A stretch of 64,000 nt of DNA from Dyella sp. S184. Its GTDB lineage: Bacteria; Pseudomonadota; Gammaproteobacteria; Xanthomonadales; Rhodanobacteraceae. The stretch is taken from the NCBI RefSeq assembly GCF_009766065.1, contig NZ_LMUE01000005.1, forward strand, positions 186,001 through 250,000, written 5' to 3'. Both the position numbers and the translations under genes were made by a program. The notes below the pieces were generated by a model. The model was not told where the DNA came from and made no database searches. It saw nothing but the letters and a program-made list of their open reading frames with translations. Positions within the stretch are counted from its first letter, which is position 1; the number at the start of each line of letters is the position of its first letter. Of this stretch, positions 25,069 to 33,279 are shown in pieces.

Positions 25069-25815
25069 TCAGGCGATCTGGAAAGGGCGCATCGGAAACA
25101 GGCGAGTGGCAACGCGGTCGCGCATGTCCTCGTCGTGGAAGATGCCCAGCACGGCGGAGCCGGCAGCACGCGCTTCTTCCAGCAGTTCGGCGACAACGAC
25201 GCGGTTGTCGGCATCGAGCGAGGCCGTCGGCTCGTCCAGCAAGAGCAGGGGGCGCGACACGATCAGGCCACGGGCGATGTTCACGCGCTGCTGTTCGCCA
25301 CCAGAGAAGGTGCCTGGCGGCAGTTGCCACAGGCGCTCGGGGACATTCAGCCGATGCAGCAGCGCGCTGGCGCGTTGCCGCGCTTCCGGCGTGGACAATC
25401 CCGCTTCGATCAGCGGTTCGGCAACGATGTCCAGCGCCGGCACACGCGGAATCACCCGCAGAAACTGGCTGACATAGCCCAGCGTGCGCCGCCGCACCTC
25501 GAGTACCTGATGCGGTGTGGCCTCGGCGAGATCGAGCCAGTCACCGTCGTGGCGCACGCGTACTGCGCCACGGCTGGGCCGATAATTTCCGTAGATCACC
25601 CGCAGCAAACTGCTCTTGCCCGCACCGGATGGACCTGACAGCACCACGCATTCGCTGGCATGCAGGGTCAGCTCGACATTATCGAGCACATCGAGACGGG
25701 CGCCGTGCTGATGATGCAGTTCGAACGATTTGCCCAGGCCACGTAGTTCGAGCATGGGCGACGGGGACGTGGCGGAAGCGGCGATGGCAGAGCCAGACAG
25801 GGCAGCAGCGGTCAT
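25069..25815 (-). CDS. phnL: PhnL, ABC-type ATPase of the C-P lyase complex
   Basis: 248 residues. Walker A GPSGAGKSS, signature FSGGEQQRVN, Walker B PLLLLDEPTASLD and an H-loop (GIFHDED) are all present. PhnL associates with the C-P lyase core and supports phosphonate conversion; it is not a transporter ATPase. The N-terminal ~20 residues are Ala/Ser-rich, so the internal Met at MLELRGLG may be the true start. The chosen ATG overlaps the phnK stop by four bases. Confidence 0.93.
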   Translation of the reverse strand: MTAAALSGSAIAASATSPSPMLELRGLGKSFELHHQHGARLDVLDNVELTLHASECVVLSGPSGAGKSSLLRVIYGNYRPSRGAVRVRHDGDWLDLAEATPHQVLEVRRRTLGYVSQFLRVIPRVPALDIVAEPLIEAGLSTPEARQRASALLHRLNVPERLWQLPPGTFSGGEQQRVNIARGLIVSRPLLLLDEPTASLDADNRVVVAELLEEARAAGSAVLGIFHDEDMRDRVATRLFPMRPFQIA

Positions 25816-26582
25816 GTGGTCAGCACCGAGGAAACGAGCAATTGGGTATAGGGGTGCTGCGGATCGTCGAGAATCTGATCGGTGAGCCCGGTTTCGACGA
25901 CGCGGCCACCCTGCATCACCATCGTGCGTGCGGCCAGCAGGCGTGCCACGGCGAGATCGTGGGTGACCATCACCGCGGCGAGTCCGAGTTCGTTCACCAG
26001 CCGGCGAAGCAGATCGAGAATGCGTGCCTGCACCGAGACATCGAGGCCGGCTGTCGGCTCGTCCATGAACACCAGCCGCGGCTGGGTGACCAGGGTACGG
26101 GCGATCTGCAGGCGCTGTTGCATGCCGCCGGAAAAAGCCGTCGGCGCATCGTCGATCCGCGACGGATCGATCTCGACCCGCTCCAGCCAGCCGCGGGCGA
26201 TATCGCGCAGTTGCCCGTAATTGCGCATGCCCAGTGCCATCAATCGTTCGGCCACGTTGGCACCCGCGCTGACGTTGAGACGCAGGCCATCGCGAGGATT
26301 CTGGGTAACGAAGCCCCATTCCTCGCGGGCCAGGCGACGGCGGTTGGCCTCGCTCAGTTCATCCAGCTCCAGCCAGTCGCCATCGCGCTGGCGGTAACGC
26401 ACCGAACCGGCGCTTGGAGCGAGTTGTGCCGCGGCGGTTTTGAGCAGGGTCGATTTACCCGAACCCGATTCGCCGACGATGCACAGCAGCTCACCCGGAC
26501 GAAGGTCGAAGCTCACGTCCTGACAGCCGATCCGCTGGCCGTAGTGATGGCTCAAGCCCCGTACTTGCAGCAAGGCGCTCAT
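25812..26582 (-). CDS. phnK: PhnK, ABC-type ATPase of the C-P lyase complex
   Basis: 256 residues. Walker A GESGSGKST, the PhnK-type FVTQNPRDGLRL segment, signature FSGGMQQRLQIART, Walker B PRLVFMDEPTAGLD and H-loop VTHDLAV. In the family a PhnK dimer docks on PhnJ of the core complex. It overlaps phnJ and phnL by ATGA on both sides, so it is tightly coupled within the operon. Confidence 0.95.
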   Translation of the reverse strand: MSALLQVRGLSHHYGQRIGCQDVSFDLRPGELLCIVGESGSGKSTLLKTAAAQLAPSAGSVRYRQRDGDWLELDELSEANRRRLAREEWGFVTQNPRDGLRLNVSAGANVAERLMALGMRNYGQLRDIARGWLERVEIDPSRIDDAPTAFSGGMQQRLQIARTLVTQPRLVFMDEPTAGLDVSVQARILDLLRRLVNELGLAAVMVTHDLAVARLLAARTMVMQGGRVVETGLTDQILDDPQHPYTQLLVSSVLTT

Positions 26583-27418
26583 GCGGCTTGCTCCGCGCGA
26601 CGCTGGCCGCAAAAGTCGGTGTCGGAGCAGACGAACATGCGCGAACCACGATCGTCCACCACCACCTCATCCAGATAGCTTTCATCCGATCCACACAGTT
26701 CGCACTGGTGTTCCCAGCGCTGGATCTCGAACGGGTGGTCCTCGAACGCCAGGCTTTCGACTCGGGTGTAGGGCGGAATCGCATACAGCCGCTTCTCACG
26801 GCCTGCGCCAAACAGCATCAGCGCCGGCGAGTGGTCGAGCTTGGGATTGTCGAACTTGGGGATGGGCGACGGCGACGTGAGAAAGCGGCCGTCGACCAGG
26901 ACCGGATAGTCGTAACTGGTGGCGATATGCCCGTACTGGGCGATGTCTTCATACAACTTCACGTGCATCAATCCGTAGTCGGCCAGCGCATGCAGGGTGC
27001 GGGTTTCTGCCTCGCGCGGCTCGAGCGTGCGCAGGGGTTCCGGCTCGGGTACCTGGAACACCAGGATCTGATCTTCCCGCAACGGTGTTTCAGGAATGCG
27101 ATGGCGGGTCTGGATCACGCTCGCCTCGGTCGTGCGTTCGGTGGTCGCTACCCCGGCGACGCGGGCGAAAAAGCGGCGGATATTCACCGCGTTGGTGGTG
27201 TCGTCGGCGCCCTGGTCGATCACCTTCAGCACGTCATCCGGGCCCAGCAACGCGGCGGTGAGCTGGATACCACCGGTGCCCCAGCCGTAGGGCAGCGGCA
27301 TCTCGCGGCTGCCGAACGGCACCTGATAGCCGGGAATCGCAACTGCCTTGAGCAGGGCGCGGCGCAACATGCGCTTGGTGTTTTCGTCGAGGAAGGCGAA
27401 GTTGTAGTTCGACGTCAT
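26579..27418 (-). CDS. phnJ: PhnJ, radical-SAM C-P lyase
   Basis: 279 residues. It catalyses C-P bond cleavage of ribose 1-phosphonate 5-phosphate, giving the alkane and a cyclic phosphate. The atypical radical-SAM cysteine set is intact near the C-terminus: CELC (Cys239, Cys242), then CSDTDFC (Cys264, Cys270). By homology the first three bind the 4Fe-4S cluster and the last is the catalytic thiyl Cys. The N-terminal NYNFAFLDENTKRMLRRALLKA and LPYGWGTGGIQ are typical. It overlaps phnI and phnK by ATGA. Confidence 0.97.
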   Translation of the reverse strand: MTSNYNFAFLDENTKRMLRRALLKAVAIPGYQVPFGSREMPLPYGWGTGGIQLTAALLGPDDVLKVIDQGADDTTNAVNIRRFFARVAGVATTERTTEASVIQTRHRIPETPLREDQILVFQVPEPEPLRTLEPREAETRTLHALADYGLMHVKLYEDIAQYGHIATSYDYPVLVDGRFLTSPSPIPKFDNPKLDHSPALMLFGAGREKRLYAIPPYTRVESLAFEDHPFEIQRWEHQCELCGSDESYLDEVVVDDRGSRMFVCSDTDFCGQRRAEQAA

Positions 27419-28515
27419 GACGAGGTCTCCTGAGTAGCTGCTTCCTCATCCTTGGCGCGGTGCGCGTGCTGCGCGCTCAAGGTGCGCAGCAGCGACAGCT
27501 CAGCCTGGAAGTCCACGTAATGCGGCAGTTTCAGGTGCTGCACAAAGCCGGAGGCTTCCACGTTGTCCGAATGCGACAACACGAACTCCTGGTTTTGCGC
27601 CGGCGCGTAAGAAGGTTCGCCGAGTTCGTCGCAACGAAGCGTGCGGTCGACCAGCGCCATCGACATCGCCTTGCGCTCGCCTTCGCCCATGCACAGGCCA
27701 TAGCCGCGCGTGAACTGTGGTGGCAAACCGTTGCCACCATGGAACTGGTTGATCATCTGGCACTCGGTCAGGGTGATCGAGCCGATCTCGATGGTGAAGC
27801 CAAGCTCCTCCGGGCAGATCAGCACGTCGACTTCGCCCATGCGGATTTCGCCCGCGAAAGGGTGGCTTTCGGCATAACCACGCTGGGTGGAATAGGCCAT
27901 GCCCAGCAGAAAGCCCTCGTCGCCGCGCGCCAGGTTCTGCAGTCGAGTGGCGCGATCGGCCGGAAACATCAGCGGCTCACGCGTGAGGTCGATGGGTTCA
28001 GGATCGCCACCGGCATCAATGCGTTCGATCAAGGCTTCGGCATCCAGCAGATCGAGTACCCGTGGCATGGCATCCGGCAGCGGTTCGGTGGCCTCGATCG
28101 GCTCAACCGGCGCAGTGGATTCGAACTCAAGCAAACGCTGGGTGTAGTCATAGGTAGGGCCGAGCACCTGGCCACCGGGGACATCCTTGAACGTGCCCGA
28201 GACGCGACGGTGCACGCGCATCGCATTGGTATCCAGCGGCTGGGTGTAGCCAAAGCGGGGCAGCGTGGTGCGATAGGCGCGCAGCAGAAAAATCGCTTCG
28301 AGCATGTCGCCAGCGGCCTGGCGGATCGCCATCGCCGCCAGCTCCTCGTCGTACAGCGAACCTTCCTGCATGACGCGGGCAACGCCCAGGCGCAGCTGCT
28401 GGCGAATCTGATCCAGCGTCAACTCGGGAGTAGCCAGATCGCCACGACGTGCTTCGGCGAGCAATTGCAGCGAGCGGGTAATGGCCTGCTCGCCGCCTTT
28501 AACGGCAACGTACAT
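27415..28515 (-). CDS. phnI: PhnI, C-P lyase core subunit (nucleosidase)
   Basis: 366 residues. PhnI, with PhnG, H and L, transfers the phosphonate to ribose of a purine nucleotide, releasing the base. Recognised from the conserved start MYVAVKGGEQAI, from LRAYRTTLPRFGYTQPLDT, and from the C-terminal region LTECQMINQFHGGNGLPPQFTRGYG. It starts directly after the phnH stop (TGA-ATG) and overlaps phnJ by four bases. Confidence 0.96.
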   Translation of the reverse strand: MYVAVKGGEQAITRSLQLLAEARRGDLATPELTLDQIRQQLRLGVARVMQEGSLYDEELAAMAIRQAAGDMLEAIFLLRAYRTTLPRFGYTQPLDTNAMRVHRRVSGTFKDVPGGQVLGPTYDYTQRLLEFESTAPVEPIEATEPLPDAMPRVLDLLDAEALIERIDAGGDPEPIDLTREPLMFPADRATRLQNLARGDEGFLLGMAYSTQRGYAESHPFAGEIRMGEVDVLICPEELGFTIEIGSITLTECQMINQFHGGNGLPPQFTRGYGLCMGEGERKAMSMALVDRTLRCDELGEPSYAPAQNQEFVLSHSDNVEASGFVQHLKLPHYVDFQAELSLLRTLSAQHAHRAKDEEAATQETSS

Positions 28516-29094
28516 TCAATCCTCCAAAACGCGGGTCGTACGCGGCAGCGCGACCATGCGCTCCCCAGAGATAAAGATCAGGTCGACCCCGAGCGGCAAT
28601 TGCGCGCTCATCGCGGCACGCTGTTGCCAGAACCCGGCTGGCAGGCCTTCGATCGCCAGCTGTTCGACATCGCGGATGCCGGGGCCGGCGAAGCGCCAAC
28701 CGTCGTTTTCGTGAAAGCCATCGACCTGCACGATCAGGGTGGCCGAACGATCCGGGTAGCGCAGGTCGCCATGGGCAAACCGGGTCAGCGCAGGCATCGA
28801 GGACGGTTCGGTGATCAGCGCAAAATCCGCCTCGGCCGGTTCCTGCACCAGCCGCACGCCGGCATGGAAGCGCAGATGCGATGCCACCTGCTCATTGGGC
28901 TGTTGCAGCCAAAGTGCGGTATCGGCATCACACAAGGTGAGCAGGACGGCCATGGTTGCCGGCAAGACCGGGGCAGGTGCCGCGGCCGGCACCGGCACGA
29001 CGCGCGAAGCGGCCGGGCGAGCCATGGCCTGGAGCAGCTCGCGAAAGTTGCGCTGGCTATCGAATACGGGGTGGGCGAAGGCGGCGAGCATCAT
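28516..29094 (-). CDS. phnH: PhnH, C-P lyase core subunit
   Basis: 192 residues from ATG 29094. The N-terminus FAHPVFDSQRNFRELLQAMARPA and the central LTLCDADTALWL are typical of PhnH, a dimeric core subunit without a known catalytic site. The ATG overlaps the phnG stop by four bases, with a second in-frame ATG immediately after it; the longer open frame upstream lies inside phnG and is discounted. Confidence 0.93.
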   Translation of the reverse strand: MMLAAFAHPVFDSQRNFRELLQAMARPAASRVVPVPAAAPAPVLPATMAVLLTLCDADTALWLQQPNEQVASHLRFHAGVRLVQEPAEADFALITEPSSMPALTRFAHGDLRYPDRSATLIVQVDGFHENDGWRFAGPGIRDVEQLAIEGLPAGFWQQRAAMSAQLPLGVDLIFISGERMVALPRTTRVLED

Positions 29095-29540
29095 TCGCCC
29101 CGCACCACGGTAAAGAACTCCACCTTGCTGGCCGCGGCCTTTCGGCTGGCGGTCGCGCGGCGTTGATCGAGGGAGTGGCGCAACGGCTCCAATACCTGTG
29201 CCTGCAACTGCGGCTGTTGCCCGGCATCCTGCAGCAATGCATCGGCGCAAGCTGCCAGTTCGGCGTGATGACTGTTGCTGCCGCGTACCCACGCGTGGCC
29301 AATGCGTTCTCCGATCTGCACGCTACAGCGGGTCACGCTGACCTCGCCGAGATTGAACTGCGGTCCGGTGCCGCCAACCCGGCCCCGCAGCATGTAAAGG
29401 CCAGTCTGCGGCGGTCGCAGCCAGGTGGTGGCAGCGGCCGGCGGCGTCAGCGATTCCATGGCCTGGGCCAGCTCGGCTGGCTCGGCTTGCGCCAGCAACG
29501 ACATCCATTGCGCGCGCGCCAGGTGGGTGGGGGTGTCCAT
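29091..29540 (-). CDS. phnG: PhnG, C-P lyase core subunit
   Basis: 149 residues from ATG 29540 (GAGGA six bases upstream). Recognised from ARAQWMSLLAQAE, PQTGLYMLRGRVGGTGPQFNLGEVSVTRC, and the GHAWVRGSNSHHAELAACADAL segment typical of PhnG. First gene of the operon phnGHIJKLM; its promoter region, shared with phnF, contains a perfect palindrome 25 bases upstream of the start. Confidence 0.94.
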   Translation of the reverse strand: MDTPTHLARAQWMSLLAQAEPAELAQAMESLTPPAAATTWLRPPQTGLYMLRGRVGGTGPQFNLGEVSVTRCSVQIGERIGHAWVRGSNSHHAELAACADALLQDAGQQPQLQAQVLEPLRHSLDQRRATASRKAAASKVEFFTVVRGE

Positions 29541-29564
29541 GCGTGTTCCTCTGCTTGTCACAAA

Positions 29565-29582
29565 TGTCTAGTTATCTAGACA
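29565..29582. promoter_or_regulatory. Palindromic operator in the phnG-phnF promoter (probable PhnF site)
   Basis: TGTCTAG-TTAT-CTAGACA is an 18-base perfect inverted repeat with 7-base arms, between the divergent phnG and phnF genes. GntR/HutC-type repressors such as PhnF bind short dyads of this kind, so it is the best candidate operator. TGTCTAG-type half-sites recur at 33071-33151 and 35432-35501. Confidence 0.75.
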
Positions 29583-29585
29583 GAC

Positions 29586-29602
29586 CGGGTCGTACTGACC
29601 CG
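29586..29602. promoter_or_regulatory. Second dyad in the phn promoter region
   Basis: CGGGTC-GTACT-GACCCG, a perfect inverted repeat with 6-base arms, begins four bases after the TGTCTAG palindrome. It may be a second protein site or part of a leader hairpin. No known factor is matched. Confidence 0.4.
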
Positions 29603-29670
29603 ATGCGACACATTCCAGCAGGCCAGCGTGCCGCTGCCATGACGGTGAATAGACAGGCGGGTGAAGTGGT

Positions 29671-30402
29671 ATGAGCGAAATAGAGCGCGGGCGTGGCGTG
29701 GCGCTATGGAGCCAGATTGGCGACATTCTTGCCGACGACATCCTCAAGGGACGGTTGCGGCAGGGCGAGATGCTGCCCTCTGCGCAGGAGTTGGCGACCC
29801 GTTTCGACGTCAACCGGCACACCGTGCGTCGAGCGATGGCCGCGCTGGAGCAGCGCAATCTGGTGCGCACCGAGCAGGGGCGGGGCACGTTCGTGCAGGA
29901 GCAGACGCTGGACTACGCGATCAGCCGGCGCACGCGCTTCACTCAGAACATGCGCAACCTCAATGTCGATACCGACACTGAGATCCTGGAAGACGCCCGC
30001 GAGATCCCGCCGGCGCAGGTGGCGGACGCGCTGGGCCTGGGGCGCAACGAGTATGTCTATCGCATCGAAACGACGAGTCGGGCTGACGGTCATATCGTTG
30101 ACCACAGCACGGCGTACTTTCCGGCAGCGCGTTTTCCCGGACTGCCGGCGATCTATCGGCGCACGCAGTCAGTCACCCAGACGCTGAACGAGTTCGGCAT
30201 CAGCGACTATGTACGCAAACATACCCGCGTCTCTGCGCGCTTGCCGGATGCCCATACGGCGCGGCTGATGAAACAGCCAACGAACCGCCCCGTGCTGCAT
30301 GTGCAATCGATCAATGCCGATCCGCGCGGCGTGCCGGTGCAATATGGCATCACGCGCTTTTCGGGCGACTGGGTGCAACTCGTGCTGATGGCGAACGATT
30401 GA
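29671..30402 (+). CDS. phnF: PhnF, GntR/HutC-family regulator of phosphonate genes
   Basis: 243 residues. The N-terminal winged helix (PSAQELATRFDVNRHTVRRAMAALEQRNLVRTEQGRGTFV, ~35-75) is followed by a UTRA ligand-binding domain. The latter includes TRFTQNMRNLN, RIETTSRADGHIVDHSTAYFP and the C-terminal RGVPVQYGITRFSGDWVQLVL. It is divergent from phnG and begins a three-gene operon with the DUF1045 gene and phnN. By analogy with PhnF of other bacteria it would repress the cluster and respond to a phosphonate-pathway signal. Confidence 0.92.
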   Translation: MSEIERGRGVALWSQIGDILADDILKGRLRQGEMLPSAQELATRFDVNRHTVRRAMAALEQRNLVRTEQGRGTFVQEQTLDYAISRRTRFTQNMRNLNVDTDTEILEDAREIPPAQVADALGLGRNEYVYRIETTSRADGHIVDHSTAYFPAARFPGLPAIYRRTQSVTQTLNEFGISDYVRKHTRVSARLPDAHTARLMKQPTNRPVLHVQSINADPRGVPVQYGITRFSGDWVQLVLMAND

Positions 30403-31079
30403 TGCGCTACGCGATCTATTTCTGCCCCGCCAGCGACACCGCGCTGGGTCGCCTGGGTCATGACTGGCTGGCGGCGTCGCCCCATGCGCCGGAACTGCCG
30501 GGCATCAGCACAGAACGGCAAAATGCATTGCTGGTCAAAGCACGTCGCTACGGTTGGCACGCGACGATCCGCGCCCCATTCACGCTGGCAGCGGATGTCG
30601 CCTATGACGATGTGCGTCGTGCCGTCGCCTCGGTGGCACATGCCTGCGCATCGTTTGAATTGCCACTGCACATCCATCGGCTAGCCGGCTTTCTCGCCCT
30701 TCGCCCATGTGTTGATGGGGCTGCACCACAGCAACTGGCGGCAACCTGCCTGACGGCATTGCTGCCCCTGTGTGCCCCGCTGTCGAAAGAGACGCTGGAT
30801 CGTCGCAGCGCTGGTCTCGATGGGGATGAAGTCCGCTTGCTGCAAGGTTACGGCTATCCATATGTACTGGATCGCTACCGCTTTCACCTGACCTTGTCCG
30901 CGCCCGCCCTCGAGTCTGAAGAAAAGGCAATGCGCGAATGGTTGGAGCCACGCGTGGCCGAGCTTCCGCCGACGCGGGTGGATGCGCTATCGATCTGTCG
31001 TGAAGCCACGCCTGGTGGCGCGTTCGAGTTGGTCGAACGGATTCCGTTGTGCGCACCGGGCATGGAGAACACGTTGTGA
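30402..31079 (+). CDS. DUF1045 2H phosphoesterase-like phosphonate metabolism protein
   Basis: 225 residues from ATG 30402, whose first base is the last base of the phnF stop (TGATG). It matches the DUF1045/TIGR03223 family, a regular member of alphaproteobacterial-type phn operons. Two H-x-T/S-type motifs of 2H phosphoesterases are visible: RYGWHATIRAPF (near residue 50) and YRFHLTLSAP (near residue 160). Because phnP is absent here, it may open the 1,2-cyclic phosphate product of C-P lyase; that is inference. It is followed by phnN with a GTGA overlap. Confidence 0.88.
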   Translation: MRYAIYFCPASDTALGRLGHDWLAASPHAPELPGISTERQNALLVKARRYGWHATIRAPFTLAADVAYDDVRRAVASVAHACASFELPLHIHRLAGFLALRPCVDGAAPQQLAATCLTALLPLCAPLSKETLDRRSAGLDGDEVRLLQGYGYPYVLDRYRFHLTLSAPALESEEKAMREWLEPRVAELPPTRVDALSICREATPGGAFELVERIPLCAPGMENTL

Positions 31080-31621
31080 GTGAAGGACGCTTGTACTACG
31101 TGATGGGGCCCTCAGGTGCGGGCAAGGACAGCGTGCTTCGCTGGGTGCGCGCGTATGGCGTTTCCCATGATGTGCTCTGCGCACACCGCTACATCACCCG
31201 ACCGGCGGATGCAGGCGGCGAGAACCATGTGGCGCTGAGCGAGGCGGAGTTCGTATCACGCGAGCATCGCGGACTGTTCGCACTGACCTGGCAGGCCCAT
31301 GGACTGCACTACGGCATTGGCCGCGAAATCGAGCACTGGCTGGAGCGCGGTGCCAAGGTCGTGGTGAATGGTTCGCGTGATGCCTATCTGCAGGCATGCG
31401 AGCGCTTCCCTGAGCTGCACCCTGTACTGATCACCGCCAGTCGCGAGACGATGGCCAAGCGTCTGGCTTCACGCGGACGTGAAAGCAGTCAGGATATCGC
31501 CGCACGACTTGCTCGTAGCGATGCCTATCTGGCGCCAACAGGCACCCTGGTGATTCACAACGACGGCGATCTCGCCGAAGCCGGCATCGCGTTGCTGGGT
31601 GCGATCACGCAAACCCGCTGA
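31076..31621 (+). CDS. phnN: PhnN, ribose 1,5-bisphosphate phosphokinase
   Basis: 181 residues from GTG 31076, overlapping the previous stop (GTGA). Guanylate-kinase-like fold with Walker A YYVMGPSGAGKDSVL, then RYITRPADAGGENHVALSEAEF and the NGSRDAYLQA segment typical of PhnN. It converts ribose 1,5-bisphosphate from the C-P lyase pathway to PRPP. An in-frame ATG nine codons upstream inside the DUF1045 gene is less likely. Confidence 0.93.
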   Translation: MSEGRLYYVMGPSGAGKDSVLRWVRAYGVSHDVLCAHRYITRPADAGGENHVALSEAEFVSREHRGLFALTWQAHGLHYGIGREIEHWLERGAKVVVNGSRDAYLQACERFPELHPVLITASRETMAKRLASRGRESSQDIAARLARSDAYLAPTGTLVIHNDGDLAEAGIALLGAITQTR

Positions 31622-31708
31622 GTCGACAAATAGCGTCGTTGAACATGTCGCGACGATGGCCAGTCAGCTGGGCTGGGATCGCAGCTTTCACTGTTGTGAT
31701 GCAACGAG

Positions 31709-33010
31709 TCAGGCAAGGGTCGGCATCGCCACTGGCACGTCGACGCGCCGGGCCTTGGCCTTGAAATAGAGCGCCGAAGTGAGGGTGATCAGCATGCCGA
31801 TGCTCGATAGCGCCACCACGGCACTGGCGTAAAACGCCGCCCATGACAGGTGCATGCCGCCGAATTCCTTGAACAGAATGATGGCGACGCTGCCCATGTA
31901 GCCGCTGGCGTCCGAGATATACATGATAAATCCGACATTGCCGTCCACCCGGAAGGTCGCCAGCATGCGTTCGAAAAACGTGCAGTTGTAAGGCACGTAA
32001 GCGAGGTACAGGCCAAAGCCGCTGCCGCCGACCCACCACACCGGGTCGATCACGCCACGGCTGTGCAGCCATGTGGCGATCACCGCGATGGCAAAGCCGC
32101 TGAAAATCATCACATGATTCAGCATCAGCGCCTTGAAGTTGTCACGCACCAGCATCGTGCAGGCGGTGATCAGCAGCACGGCGATAGCGATCGGCACTTC
32201 GGTCTGGGTGAACACGGCGGCGCTGTTGCCAAGGCCGAGGTCGGCCCAGATCTCGGCGGCAAAGTTGTCGCGGAAATCGCGCATGATCGTCAGCGCGATA
32301 TACGCCAACACGATCAGGACCACGCCGGGTAGAAAGCGTGCCAGGAACGCGCTGCGACTTTGCGCATCCATCGGCATGCGCACGCTGCGCGCGGCTATGT
32401 CGTCGGCACTCGGTGCCGGCAGGCGTTCGAGCACCCATGTGGCAAGACACAGCGGTGGCACGAACACCATGCCGGTGGCAAACGGCATCCAGAACTCGCT
32501 GACACCGTGCTTGACCATGAGGTACTTGCCTACCGTCTTCACCACGCCGGACGCGACGATGAAGCTGGCGCACATGAAGGCGCCCATCAGTTCAGTGCTG
32601 CGCCGGCCCTCGATGTAGCCGAATATCACGCCCCACACCATGCCCAGCGGCAATCCGTTGAGAAACAGGCAGGCGATATTCCACGGTGCCGGAATCAACG
32701 CGAAGCCGAGCAAGGCAACCCAGGAAAAGCCGATCAATCCGGCCAGTGCCTGGGCTCGATTCTGCCGCTGCATCTCGGCGATCCAGGTAATGCCCCGAAC
32801 CTTGCTGAGCATGTAACCGAACACCTGGGCGATGACCAGCCACACCTTGTAGTCGACCCCGGCGAAATGCAGGCCGGTGAACTCGGCAGCCGTAAACGGC
32901 TTGCGGAACGCATACATCGAGGCATACGCCAGAAACGCCGCGCTGCCGGCGAGCAGATTGATCGTCATCCGATGACGATGCTGGTCAGACAGCCAGGAAG
33001 TAACACGCAT
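31709..33010 (-). CDS. MFS-type permease (DUF5690-like), candidate phosphonate transporter
   Basis: 433 residues with about 12 hydrophobic segments. The N-terminus (FLAYASMYAFRKPFTAAEF, then GYMLSKVRGI) and the body (FNGLPLGMVWGVIFGYIEGRR-like region, MYISDASGYMGSVAIILFKEFGG) resemble the DUF5690 branch of organophosphate/MFS carriers. I do not know a tested substrate. It lies convergent to phnN and divergent from the phospholipase gene. The locus lacks the phosphonate ABC transporter phnCDE, so this protein is the natural candidate for uptake. An AAAGGG-type Shine-Dalgarno precedes the ATG. Confidence 0.8.
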   Translation of the reverse strand: MRVTSWLSDQHRHRMTINLLAGSAAFLAYASMYAFRKPFTAAEFTGLHFAGVDYKVWLVIAQVFGYMLSKVRGITWIAEMQRQNRAQALAGLIGFSWVALLGFALIPAPWNIACLFLNGLPLGMVWGVIFGYIEGRRSTELMGAFMCASFIVASGVVKTVGKYLMVKHGVSEFWMPFATGMVFVPPLCLATWVLERLPAPSADDIAARSVRMPMDAQSRSAFLARFLPGVVLIVLAYIALTIMRDFRDNFAAEIWADLGLGNSAAVFTQTEVPIAIAVLLITACTMLVRDNFKALMLNHVMIFSGFAIAVIATWLHSRGVIDPVWWVGGSGFGLYLAYVPYNCTFFERMLATFRVDGNVGFIMYISDASGYMGSVAIILFKEFGGMHLSWAAFYASAVVALSSIGMLITLTSALYFKAKARRVDVPVAMPTLA

Positions 33011-33070
33011 ACCGACAACCCTTTACGGAATGTCGGGCATGTTGTGGCCGGCACATGACAGCGTTGTGGC

Positions 33071-33151
33071 GTTGTCTAGGCCGGACTGCGCATCCGGCGC
33101 TCCTGGATTCTCTGGAATAGCCAGAGACAGGGTGTGAAGGCATTAGACAAC
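33071..33151. promoter_or_regulatory. Inverted GTTGTCTAG...TAGACAAC pair (MFS/phospholipase promoter region)
   Basis: Arms GTTGTCTAG (33071-33079) and TTAGACAAC (33143-33151) face each other across 63 bases, between the divergent MFS and phospholipase C genes. The half-site TGTCTAG equals the arm of the phn palindrome. A very similar pair follows the phospholipase gene at 35432. It could be paired operator half-sites or the ends of a tiny repeated element. Confidence 0.5.
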
Positions 33152-33279
33152 CCTGCGCACGGGTCTGCTTCTTGTACGCAGTCTGTCCCGCGATTGGCAA
33201 TCGGCTGAAACGTCTTTGCGTTCTTCTAGTGCTAGGCCGGAGTGCGGCAGAAGCCTACCTGACTAACGTGGAGAACGAC

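Noticed and set aside
33071..33151. Possible integron attC site, because of inverted GTT...AAC ends
   Set aside because: The ends do not follow the GTTRRRY/RYYYAAC core, and no integrase or cassette array is seen.
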